Assembly (NCBI RefSeq): GCF_000797445.1
Contig: NZ_JSWF01000024.1
Span: 62,001-126,000 of the forward strand
Length of the DNA: 64,000 nt
Origin: Lacinutrix jangbogonensis
Lineage (GTDB): Bacteria; Bacteroidota; Bacteroidia; Flavobacteriales; Flavobacteriaceae
Direction of reading: 5' to 3'
The position numbers and the translations under genes were made by a program. The notes beneath the pieces are model-generated. The model saw only the letters and a list, made by a program, of their open reading frames with translations. It made no database searches and had not been told where the DNA came from. Position 1 is the stretch's first letter. Each line of letters opens with the position of its first letter. Below, one piece after another: positions 18,742 through 26,041 of this stretch.

Positions 18742-19097
18742 ATGCTAACTGATATTAATCCGAAATTACCAATGCGTATCAAAAATGTTACGAGAGCATT
18801 TAAAACAAATAAATTAGGGTTTCAAGAATATGGGAATGCTGACTTTGATGGTTCTTTAATGATGGAAAAAGACAAAATACAAATTCACTTCTTTAAATTT
18901 AAAGAACTTGCACCTAAAGAAAATTATAGCCAAGCTTATATTAGAACCAATAATATTGATAGCTTTTACAAATAATTATTAGATAATAAAACAACTATTC
19001 ATCCAAATGGAACATTAGAAACCAAACCTTGGGGATAAAAAAAATTACCATACTTGACCCAGATAGTAGTTTGAAAAAAACAAATTGTAAACCCTAA
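18742..19097 (+). pseudogene. VOC-family (glyoxalase/bleomycin-resistance-like) gene, decayed
   Basis: The frame MLTDINPKLPMRIKNVTRAF ... KLGFQEYG ... IQIHFFKFKEL ... AYIRTNNIDSFYK is the N-terminal two thirds of a VOC-superfamily protein. It ends at TAA 18973-18975, where homologues continue. The same frame goes on with LLDNKTTIHPNGTLETKPWG to a second stop at 19036-19038. The final conserved block (ITILDPDSSL) is in the next frame, reached if the A-run at 19037-19044 had one more A. Two stops plus one frame change make it non-functional. Intact relatives bind and sequester small molecules such as bleomycin. Confidence 0.75.
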
Positions 19098-19235
19098 CAA
19101 TGCGACAAACCTCAATCCTAAAGAAAGCCTTAAAACCAATCTAAAAACAGACACCATATAGGCATGAAGAGGATATTTTTGGCTGTGAATAACTGACAAC
19201 ACAATAAAGAGAAACCGCTGTATTAACAACTAATG

Positions 19236-19302
19236 TTTGCCAACTAAGACCGCTTTATTGATTCTTAAAAAGAACAGCGCCGTCTAAATACAAGCGTTAT
19301 CG
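19236..19302 (+). repeat. attC-like imperfect palindrome, degenerate
   Basis: TTTGCCAACTAAGACCGC at the left and AGCGCCGTCTAAATACAAGCGTTATC at the right pair imperfectly (AAC/GTT ends and the inner AGAC.GC). The outer TTTGCCA is nearly complementary to CGTGGCAGA before the VOC pseudogene (about 18683), as expected if that pseudogene was one cassette. Confidence 0.35.
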
Positions 19303-19331
19303 TTATGAAAACATAAGACCAAAATTACATC

Positions 19332-19387
19332 TATACTCCTTCTTAAACATTTTTAATGTATAAAATACATTTATTACCTTAGTGCAC
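19332..19387 (+). repeat. 56-bp dispersed repeat, copy 2
   Basis: Ungapped match (47/56) to 9701-9756. Both copies are followed within about 40 bp by an AT-rich ATATAT tract and a GTTG core (GTTGTGAGCC there, GTTGGCAGTA here). Confidence 0.75.
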
Positions 19388-19398
19388 ATATAATGGAT

Positions 19399-19420
19399 AT
19401 ATAGTTAATACTAACTATAT
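19399..19420. repeat. Perfect hairpin between repeat and sulfotransferase unit
   Basis: ATATAGTTA and TAACTATAT make a 9-bp perfect stem with a 4-nt loop (atac), just 6 bp before the GTTGGCAGTA end. It could be a protein-binding or recombination element. It has no T-tract, so it is not a standard terminator. Confidence 0.5.
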
Positions 19421-19455
19421 ATCTTTGTTGGCAGTAATGTAAAAAGAAAATCACA

Positions 19456-20217
19456 ATGCAATTATTCAAAAGAAGACGAAAAATAGATTTTATTGTAGGA
19501 GGCACCCAAAAAGGAGGTACAACTGCTTTAGATTATTATTTACGAAAACATCCCCAAATAGGAATGGCAGAAAGTAAAGAACTACATTTTTTTGATAATG
19601 AGGGTGTATTTTCAAATGCAAAAATTAGATATTCTAACTATGAAAATAGATTTGATTTTAAATCTAAAAAAAAGATATATGGAGAAGCTACACCAATATA
19701 CATTTATTGGAAACCAAGTTGTGACAGAATATGGGAATACAATCCAAATATAAAATTGATTTTTATACTTAGAAACCCAATAACTAGGGCTTTTTCCCAT
19801 TGGAATATGGAATTTGACAAAAATTCTGACAAGGAAACTTTTAGTAATGCAATAAGGAATGAATCAAATAGAATAAAAGAATCATTACCTCTTCAACATA
19901 GAGTGTATTCTTATATTGACAGAGGATTATATTCAGAACAGATTAAGCGGTATAAAAGGTATTTTCCAGATAACCAATTGATGTTTATTAAATATGAGGA
20001 ATTCAATACAAATCAAGAAAAAATACTTTTTGATATATTCAATTTTTTAGGAGTCAATCCAAATGAATTTACCTTTGAACGAAAAACTGTTCATAAACGT
20101 GAAAAACATTCTCATATATCTAAAGAAGATAACGAATATTTGCAAAGTAGATTTAAATATGACATCCATAAAGTAGAGGAAATTTTAGGCTGGAATTGCA
20201 GTGACTGGTTAGAATAA
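19456..20217 (+). CDS. Sulfotransferase-domain protein
   Basis: Transfers a sulfuryl group from PAPS to an acceptor, usually a sugar or lipid. The 253-residue protein has the 5'-phosphosulfate-binding loop near the N-terminus (FIVGGTQKGGTTALDYYL), the catalytic-face segment KELHFFDN, and the 3'-phosphate-binding motif LRNPITRAFSHWNME. It ends LGWNCSDWLE. The pattern is closest to heparan-sulfate-type sulfotransferase domains found in bacterial polysaccharide loci, though no glycan genes are nearby. The gene is enclosed by an 11-bp inverted repeat (TGTTGGCAGTA at 19426-19436, TACTGCCAACA at 20226-20236), the sign of a self-contained cassette. Confidence 0.88.
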   Translation: MQLFKRRRKIDFIVGGTQKGGTTALDYYLRKHPQIGMAESKELHFFDNEGVFSNAKIRYSNYENRFDFKSKKKIYGEATPIYIYWKPSCDRIWEYNPNIKLIFILRNPITRAFSHWNMEFDKNSDKETFSNAIRNESNRIKESLPLQHRVYSYIDRGLYSEQIKRYKRYFPDNQLMFIKYEEFNTNQEKILFDIFNFLGVNPNEFTFERKTVHKREKHSHISKEDNEYLQSRFKYDIHKVEEILGWNCSDWLE

Positions 20218-20225
20218 AAACACAC

Positions 20226-20362
20226 TACTGCCAACACCGTATATAAAAAATAGCGGTTTATGTGCTTAAACGCAAGATAAATAATAAAATTAAAATCAGT
20301 TATAATCCGAAAAGTTAGTGAGTAAAAACCGCTACTTTTCATATACAAGAACGTTGTATGCC
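20226..20362 (+). repeat. attC-like site 1 (between sulfotransferase and DUF1254 genes)
   Basis: Long imperfect palindrome. The left arm, TACTGCCAACACC then GTATATAAAAAATAGCGG, mirrors the right arm CCGCTACTTTTCATATACAAGAACGTTG. Outer ends are CCAAC...CGTTGTATG, the R''/R' arrangement of integron attC sites. The right arm has three more bases between the GTT core and the inner stem than the left, so extrahelical bases would remain in a folded strand. The GTT at 20353-20355 would be the cassette junction. Confidence 0.7.
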
Positions 20363-20419
20363 ATTAAAAATACTTACAACAAAAAATATTCAACAAAACG
20401 AGTAATCAAAAATTAACTT

Positions 20420-21520
20420 ATGAAAAAAACAATCTTAGCAGTGATACTATTAATTGCAGTAGCTAGCTGCCAGTCAACAAAGAAAGAAGAAAAAGCAAAG
20501 GCTGATAAATCAACATCAGAGAAGGCTATCTCGCTAGATGCTTTTTTTTCTGATAATGGAAGAATGGTGACGGCCGAAACGTATCCGACAGCCGAAACCT
20601 CGCGTCAAATTCTTAAGAGTCAAGATTTAGTTGGAGTCAACACTTTTTTACACCTGCGCCAATTGACACAAACAGACAATCAGCCAGTTGTACGAATGAA
20701 TCGTGATACTTATTATTCTATGGCTGTTTTGGATGTCTCTAAAGGAGCTTCGATTACAATGCCGGAAATTCCTGAAGGTAAATATATGTCGATTCAACCT
20801 GTAACCGAAGATCACCGGATTCAAGCAATGAAATATGGTCCTGGTAAAATTGAATTAAACACACATATAGGTTCGCATTTGTATCTTATTGTTCGTCTTG
20901 ATGGTACTTTTACAGAGTCAGAAGCAAATGAAATACAAGATAAAATGCTTATTGAGGCCAATTCAACTGAAATATTTTCCGCTGTTCCGGTAAACAAAGA
21001 ATCGTTTGACAAAGTAGAAAATGAACTGAAGTCTAAACTTCCTGTCATTGTAAAAAGAGACGGTGTTTCTGGAATGCAAGGTATGTTTACTGACCCACAA
21101 GATGAATCGGGTAATACTTATACTGACGAAAAGCACCAACTTGGTGCTGCAATTGGCTGGGGTGGAGCACAAATGGTTGATAATATATATGAATCAGCAG
21201 GGGATTTCTCTACAGGTGATAGTTATCAATTGACTTTTGAAGACCCAGGGAATAAAGCCTTTTGGTCGGTTACTGTATATGATAAAAATGGTTTCATATT
21301 TAACGATTTAGCAAACTTTAGTTCCAATACGGCTAAAAGAAATGAAGATGGAACATATACATTAAGTTTTGGTTGTAGAACAGATGCGCCAAACAACATA
21401 GAAATCGATAATCCAACAAGGTTTTTTAATATTACAATTCGCCATTACCAACCTTCTGAAAAAGTTTATAAGCAAAATTATCGTATTGCTCCGTTGATGA
21501 AAGTAGTATCTAAAGAATGA
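20420..21520 (+). CDS. DUF1254/DUF1214-type lipoprotein
   Basis: 366-residue lipoprotein (signal peptide ending VASC, Cys17, then a Lys/Glu-rich linker to about residue 40). The globular part has the DUF1254 block (VGVNTFLHLRQLTQ, VVRMNRDTYYSMAVLDVS, MPEIPEGKYMSIQPV) and the DUF1214-like C-terminus (NKAFWSVTVYDKNGFIFND, FNITIRHYQPSEKV). Proteins of this type are widespread and their role is not established. The unit is closed by GTTGTATGCC (20353-20362) and GGCATACAAC (21577-21586), a perfect 10-bp inverted repeat found only around this gene. Confidence 0.88.
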   Translation: MKKTILAVILLIAVASCQSTKKEEKAKADKSTSEKAISLDAFFSDNGRMVTAETYPTAETSRQILKSQDLVGVNTFLHLRQLTQTDNQPVVRMNRDTYYSMAVLDVSKGASITMPEIPEGKYMSIQPVTEDHRIQAMKYGPGKIELNTHIGSHLYLIVRLDGTFTESEANEIQDKMLIEANSTEIFSAVPVNKESFDKVENELKSKLPVIVKRDGVSGMQGMFTDPQDESGNTYTDEKHQLGAAIGWGGAQMVDNIYESAGDFSTGDSYQLTFEDPGNKAFWSVTVYDKNGFIFNDLANFSSNTAKRNEDGTYTLSFGCRTDAPNNIEIDNPTRFFNITIRHYQPSEKVYKQNYRIAPLMKVVSKE

Positions 21521-21576
21521 TAAAATTCAATGTGCTGTGTGGTAAATGTTGATTTGAATGAAAAAGTAAAATAAAC

Positions 21577-21641
21577 GGCATACAACATTGTATATAAAAT
21601 CATAGCACCTTGCAGGATGCTACGCTTCATATACTAAACGT
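21577..21641 (+). repeat. attC-like site 2, left part, interrupted by the IS
   Basis: GGCATACAAC, then ATTGTATATAAAATCATAGCA, pairs with TGCTACGCTTCATATACTAAACGT across a 9-nt loop. The AACGTT core is split after ACGT by the IS1182-family element. Its remainder, TTGTGCAAC, resumes at 23297. Joining 21641 to 23298 restores the core as AAACGTTGTGCAAC. Confidence 0.7.
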
Positions 21642-23293
21642 CAGACTGTCTAAAAACTGAGCACTTAAATATTGGTATAAAACATTGATAATTTGTATCT
21701 TTAGTTATGAGCTACATTCAAGGTTTTAACAGAAAACAAGCCGTTTTAATTCCCGAAACAATAGAACAATTAATAGCAGAAAATAATCCTGTACGCTTTA
21801 TTGATGCCTTTGTAAATTCACAAGATGTTGTTGCTTTGGGGTTTAAAGATATTCGGTTTAATAAAAATGGTCGCCCGCCATTTCATCCAAAAGATTTATT
21901 AAAACTTTACATCTACGGCTATCTTAATAAAATAAGATCTTCTCGAGCATTAGAAAAGGAATATATTAGAAATGTGGAATTGATGTGGCTTATAAAAGGA
22001 CTTGTTCCAGACCATAATACCATCTCTAATTTTAGAAGGGACAATCCAAAATCCATTAAAAAAGTGTTTAGAGCCACTGTAAATATTGCTAAGAACCTAG
22101 ACCTTATTGGAGGTGTTTTACTTGCGGGTGATGGAACCAAACTTAGAGCACAAAACTCCAAGAAAAACAATTACAACCAAAAGAAAATTGATAGACATAT
22201 TGCCTACATAGAAACGAAGCTTGCTCAATATTGTAATGCATTAGAAACTGCTGATGGTGATAAGAAAAAAGTGATTGAAACAAAAATTGCCAAACAAAAC
22301 AAACACAAGAAACAGTATCAAGCTATTGAAAAACAATTAAAACAAACAGGTGAAAAACAATTCTCTAGCTCAGACCCAGAAGCTAGACAGCTTGTTATTA
22401 GAGGAGTTGTTACCGAAGTTTGTTATAATGTACAATCTACTGTAGACCATAAACATAAAATCCCTATTGATTACGATCTCACCAATAATAACGATAAGCA
22501 CGCTATGACTTCCATGGTAGAAAATGCGATTGAAATAGTGGGTAACAACACCTTTGATGCTGTATTTGATAAAGGTTATTATACTGCGGAGCAAATTCAT
22601 AAATCTCAAAAACTTGGAGTAACCACTCACGTTTGTGTTCCTAACCCTGCTTCTAATGCTCCTGATAAAGCCTATAATGTTAGTGAATTTATTTACAATA
22701 AAGTACAAGACACTTATTGCTGTCCTGCCGGTGAAACATTAAAAACTAATGGAAATTGGTACAACAAAAGAGTGTATCGAGTAAAACAATATAAAACCAA
22801 AAATTGTAAATTATGTCCAGTAAAAAACGATTGCACCAAAGCCAAATATCAAAGAATCATTGAACGACACGAGTTTGCAGAGGCGCTCGATATAAACAAA
22901 AATAACATTAGCAAAAATCCAGAAATATACGCACAAAGACAAGCCATAGTAGAGCATCCTTTTGGTACTATGAAAAGGCAATGGGGATTTGACCACATTA
23001 TGACCAAAAAAACCAAAGAAAGAGCCTCTGCGGACGTTGGCTTTATTTTCATTGCATACAATCTAAAAAGAATTATGAATAGTATTGGTATTGATCGATT
23101 GATCAAACATATCATCTTATTTTGGCTAGAAATAGGTATAAAAAAACGCCTAAATAAGCTTTTAAAGTCTTTTGAACACTTAAAAAAGTTAACTGTATAT
23201 TTTATTGAAAATGCATCCCCTAAAAGTACAACCAAACAAATAGCTTATTTTTGAATAAATTTATAAAATTATTGGCGGTTTTTAGACGAACTG
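21642..23293 (+). mobile_element. IS1182-family insertion sequence, 1652 bp
   Basis: Imperfect terminal inverted repeats: the left end CAGACTGTCTAAAAACTG and the right end read backwards CAGTTCGTCTAAAAACCG agree at 14 of 18 positions. ACGT flanks both ends directly (21638-21641 and 23294-23297), consistent with a 4-bp target duplication. It contains one intact transposase gene. The insertion point is the AACGTT core of an attC-like palindrome. Confidence 0.85.
21707..23254 (+). CDS. IS1182-family transposase, intact
   Basis: 515-residue DDE transposase. The N-terminal DUF772-like domain (FNRKQAVLIPETIEQLIAEN, NPVRFIDAFV, PPFHPKDLLKLYIYGYLNK) is followed by the catalytic domain with LLAGDGTKLRAQNSKKNN (first Asp), DAVFDKGYYTAEQI (second Asp) and VEHPFGTMKRQWGFDH (Glu). 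A zinc-finger-like set of cysteines (CCPAGE, CKLCPVKNDC) lies between them. No stop or frame change, so the element may be active. It starts 65 bp from the left IS end. Confidence 0.95.
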   Translation: MSYIQGFNRKQAVLIPETIEQLIAENNPVRFIDAFVNSQDVVALGFKDIRFNKNGRPPFHPKDLLKLYIYGYLNKIRSSRALEKEYIRNVELMWLIKGLVPDHNTISNFRRDNPKSIKKVFRATVNIAKNLDLIGGVLLAGDGTKLRAQNSKKNNYNQKKIDRHIAYIETKLAQYCNALETADGDKKKVIETKIAKQNKHKKQYQAIEKQLKQTGEKQFSSSDPEARQLVIRGVVTEVCYNVQSTVDHKHKIPIDYDLTNNNDKHAMTSMVENAIEIVGNNTFDAVFDKGYYTAEQIHKSQKLGVTTHVCVPNPASNAPDKAYNVSEFIYNKVQDTYCCPAGETLKTNGNWYNKRVYRVKQYKTKNCKLCPVKNDCTKAKYQRIIERHEFAEALDINKNNISKNPEIYAQRQAIVEHPFGTMKRQWGFDHIMTKKTKERASADVGFIFIAYNLKRIMNSIGIDRLIKHIILFWLEIGIKKRLNKLLKSFEHLKKLTVYFIENASPKSTTKQIAYF

Positions 23294-23327
23294 ACGTTGT
23301 GCAACATTAAAAAAAAAACGAAAATCA

Positions 23328-23954
23328 ATGAAAAAATCGAATTACATTTTACTATTTATCTTCTTTTTGAGCTTTAATTTGATACAAGCTCAAGACAAAG
23401 AAAAAGAATCCAAATTTAATTTAATTGGATATGGCGGAATTGGATACGGAATTGTGGAAAACGATAACGAACCAAATTATAATCTGAACAGCAACAGTGG
23501 AGAAATTCTTTTGAACTATAACATAAATCAAAAGTTCGGAATTGCAGCTGGAATTGGAATGAACGAATTATCAGGTAATGGATTTAATTCTGTTGGAAAC
23601 TTTTACCACGAAAGAACATTATTAAAAGTCCCATTATTATTTACTGTGGGTTCTAAATTGTCTGAAAATTTTAGAGTATTTGCTAATTTAGGCTTTTACG
23701 GACAGAATATAATTAAAGACGAATATCGTTTTCTAAATAATACTCAAAAAGACGTTTATGATGGTTGGAATTTTGGAGCACAAATTGGAGTTGGATTTGT
23801 ATTTGAAATGTTTGATAATTTTAGTGCGGGAATAAATTATAATGGACAGTCTGATTTTAGCAAATTTGAGTCAAATAATAATGTTGGGATAAATTACAAG
23901 CAGAAAATGAAAAACCTAAATTCAATCGGAATTATATTAATGATTGAAATATAA
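23328..23954 (+). CDS. Outer membrane beta-barrel protein
   Basis: 208 residues: signal peptide (about 1-21, ending LIQAQ), then alternating Gly/aromatic-rich strands (NLIGYGGIGYGIVE, LNYNINQKFGIAAGIGMNEL, FRVFANLGFYGQNI, NFGAQIGVGFVFEMFDNFSAGINY) ending in a strand that stops at EI. This fits an eight-stranded porin-like barrel of the OmpW/PorT-like type. Function unknown. Perfect 10-bp inverted ends enclose the gene (GTTGTGCAAC 23296-23305, GTTGCACAAC 23959-23968). Confidence 0.82.
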   Translation: MKKSNYILLFIFFLSFNLIQAQDKEKESKFNLIGYGGIGYGIVENDNEPNYNLNSNSGEILLNYNINQKFGIAAGIGMNELSGNGFNSVGNFYHERTLLKVPLLFTVGSKLSENFRVFANLGFYGQNIIKDEYRFLNNTQKDVYDGWNFGAQIGVGFVFEMFDNFSAGINYNGQSDFSKFESNNNVGINYKQKMKNLNSIGIILMIEI

Positions 23955-23958
23955 AAAC

Positions 23959-24023
23959 GTTGCACAACACCGTATAAAAATAATTACGGTTTAGTGCTTA
24001 ACCAAAGGTCGTTGCGTGTTTGT
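23959..24023 (+). repeat. attC-like site 3, truncated
   Basis: Starts GTTGCACAACACCGTAT and keeps the inner segments GGTTTAGTGCTTAA and AAAGGTCGTTGCGTGTTTGT shared with site 4. The right arm that should mirror CACCGTATA is missing, and the sequence runs straight into a broken gene. This looks like a deletion joining the middle of the site to the next gene. Confidence 0.6.
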
Positions 24024-24446
24024 AATTCTTTTTTCAATTCAAACGAATGGACAAAACTCAACTAAAAAAAAACAGTTTAGAATTGACCTATTGACTGTTG
24101 AGAAAACTACTAACGATACTATAATAAGTTCAATTATTGAAATATACTCTGGCGAAAAAGAATCGAAACTGATATATCCGATTTTGACGGAATTAGCATT
24201 TTCTTTATTAAAACAAAGGACATTATTAACGACAAAATTCGTCTAAAAATTTATGGACCAAAATGCAGTATTTTTGAAAAAGAATATATTCTGACCGACG
24301 ATTTAAATACTAAAATCAATTTGGAATATGGAGAAACGGAATACACTCATCATAATCAAACATTGAAGATGTATAAAAAACTAAATATAAAGCTCAAAAT
24401 ATTTGAATGCGGTTATGAAGAACCGACAATAATAATTAAAAACTGA
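24016..24446 (+). pseudogene. Cassette gene of unknown function, truncated and frameshifted
   Basis: An open frame starting with GTG (FVILFSIQTNGQNSTKKKQF, perhaps the end of a signal peptide) runs into KESKLIYPILTEL and soon stops. The natural continuation (ETDISDFDGISIFFIKTKDI ... EYILTDD ... ECGYEEPTIIIKN) lies in the next frame to TGA 24444. One more A in the run at 24155-24159 would join them as GEKRIETDISDFDG. The 5' end is also damaged: the unit's left inverted end, expected as GTTGTGCAC, is absent. No family recognised. Confidence 0.6.
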
Positions 24447-24462
24447 CGGAAAAATAAAAAAC

Positions 24463-24601
24463 TGTGCACAACACCGTATGTGAAAAATTGCTGGTTTTGT
24501 TCTTAAATAAAGGTCGTTGCACGTTTGTTACGTCTAAATTTCCTTCGAAAATTCCTCGCATGTAAACCCGCAACTTTCCATTTACATAAACGTTGTGTGC
24601 A
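24463..24601 (+). repeat. attC-like site 4, full length
   Basis: TGTGCACAACACCGTATGTG then TTGCTGG pairs with CCCGCAACTTTCCATTTACATAAACG and the end GTTGTGTGCA. It shares ACAACACCGTAT, CTTAA..AAAGGTCGTTGC and GTTTGT with site 3, so the two belong to one family. Well-formed, with a long variable centre. Confidence 0.7.
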
Positions 24602-24612
24602 ATGATGAAATA

Positions 24613-24765
24613 ATGAATAAAATAAAAACTACCATTGAGTGGCCAAACCTGAAGATAGTATCAAAAATATTACAGACTAAAAACCACCCTTCTTTAGTAT
24701 TGCTTTATAGTACTGCAAGCCAATCATTAAGGCTTAAAATTGAAAGAAGGATAACTGATTTCTAA
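24613..24765 (+). CDS. Possible small ORF, 50 residues
   Basis: ATG to TAA frame beginning MNKIKTTIEWPNLKIVSKIL, rich in Lys/Ile/Leu, with no motif recognised. It is the only candidate gene after attC-like site 4, and no complementary right end follows, so it may be the remnant of a last cassette. Low confidence that it is expressed. Confidence 0.25.
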   Translation: MNKIKTTIEWPNLKIVSKILQTKNHPSLVLLYSTASQSLRLKIERRITDF

Positions 24766-24820
24766 ATAATTACATTAGAATTACTCATACCGAAATCATA
24801 TAATTAATATAATAATTCAC

Positions 24821-24854
24821 AAAAAAAACGACCCTTTTTAAAGGGGCGTTTTTT
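24821..24854. terminator. Strong bidirectional terminator
   Basis: AAAAAACGACCC and GGGGCGTTTTTT form a 12-bp stem with one mismatch around TTTTTAAA. It ends the accessory region on the plus strand and the small secreted protein gene on the minus strand. Confidence 0.85.
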
Positions 24855-24878
24855 AAGTTTAAATTAAAAATCGGTGAT

Positions 24879-25256
24879 TTACTTCCCAATTAGTTTCATT
24901 ACTTTTTTTAATAATTCCGGATTTTCAGAAATATAATCAACAGCGACTTTAGATAGTACATTATCACCTAAAATAGATTTCATAATTCCATTAATAGATT
25001 CTTTGTTTTTTAGAACTATACTAGTCAAAGATTTTGCGGTATCAGGATTAGACTTTAAATAGTTTATAGTATCTTTTTGTAAGTCCTCATCCTTCATTAA
25101 AGCACTTTTTATTTGCGACTCCAAATTTGGTTTTTCCTTAGAAATTGCTTCCATTCCATCCTTTTTCAAATCACTAGCACTCACTTTAGATAATTGTTGT
25201 GCTGACAATGAGGCTGAAAACGCAAAAATAAACGTAAAAAATAAAATTTTTTTCAT
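24879..25256 (-). CDS. Small secreted helical protein
   Basis: 125 residues: signal peptide (MKKILFFTFIFAFSASLSAQ), then an all-helical, Lys/Ser/Leu-rich mature part with repeated short helices (LKKDGMEAISKEKPNLESQIKS, NYLKSNPDTAKSL, DYISENPELLKKVMKLIGK). I chose the ATG that opens the signal peptide. A longer start 13 codons upstream would bury it. No family assigned beyond small exported flavobacterial proteins. Terminated by the strong hairpin downstream. Confidence 0.7.
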   Translation of the reverse strand: MKKILFFTFIFAFSASLSAQQLSKVSASDLKKDGMEAISKEKPNLESQIKSALMKDEDLQKDTINYLKSNPDTAKSLTSIVLKNKESINGIMKSILGDNVLSKVAVDYISENPELLKKVMKLIGK

Positions 25257-25421
25257 AATATTTTGTTTAATTAAATTAGTAGTAAATTTAAACAAAATAT
25301 ATTTATAAATAACATGTACGATTCATATTATCACATATAATTCAACTTAAACATTTATAAGCTTAAATTAATTTTGTTAACTTGTTACACATATAATAGA
25401 AACCAATAAAAAATTAGAATT

Positions 25422-26003
25422 ATGTTTAAAAAATTATTTCTAAATCTAAGGTATCCCCTAACCACTTATAAACCAATTAAAAAAAGCACACCTGAAAATA
25501 TAATTGAAATTCCGACGGCATGGAAAGGTTTAGAGTTGGTTATTGAAGATATATTAGACCGTTTCGATATTGGAAGAGATAATTGTATTGAGTTTGGTGT
25601 AGAGTTTGGTTATTCAGCAGTAGTATTTTCTAATTATTTCAAAAAAGTAAAAGGCATTGATATTTTTATTGGTGATGATCATACAACCCATAAGGGAGAT
25701 CATTACGATAAAACGAAAAAATCACTAGAACAGTTTGAGAATATTGATTTATATAAATCAGATTATAAAGATTGGATAAAAAAAGACAAGGAACACTACG
25801 ATTTTGCACATGTAGATATTGTTCATAATTACAAAGAAACGTATGAATGTGGTCTTTGGGCCGTGCAGCACAGTAAATGCTGCGTTTTTCATGATACAGA
25901 AAGCTTTCCTGCTGTAAAAAAAGCTGTTTTTGATATTGCGAAACATACTGGAAAGAAAGTCTACAATTATCCTCATCATCACGGATTAGGGATTATTGTC
26001 TAA
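25422..26003 (+). CDS. Class I SAM-dependent methyltransferase-like protein
   Basis: 193 residues with the Rossmann-type motif I CIEFGVEFGYSAVVFSNYF, the acidic end of strand 2 (VKGIDIF), a DFAHVDIVHNYKET motif at strand 4 and CCVFHDTESFPAVKKAV after strand 5, the layout of the Methyltransf_24 group often found in glycan or lipopolysaccharide modification. Substrate unknown. The His-rich end (YPHHHGLGIIV) is typical of the group and may take part in metal binding. It stands alone between two minus-strand genes. Confidence 0.75.
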   Translation: MFKKLFLNLRYPLTTYKPIKKSTPENIIEIPTAWKGLELVIEDILDRFDIGRDNCIEFGVEFGYSAVVFSNYFKKVKGIDIFIGDDHTTHKGDHYDKTKKSLEQFENIDLYKSDYKDWIKKDKEHYDFAHVDIVHNYKETYECGLWAVQHSKCCVFHDTESFPAVKKAVFDIAKHTGKKVYNYPHHHGLGIIV

Positions 26004-26041
26004 TGTATTATAAAAAAAACACCTTTAGAACTGTAATAAGC

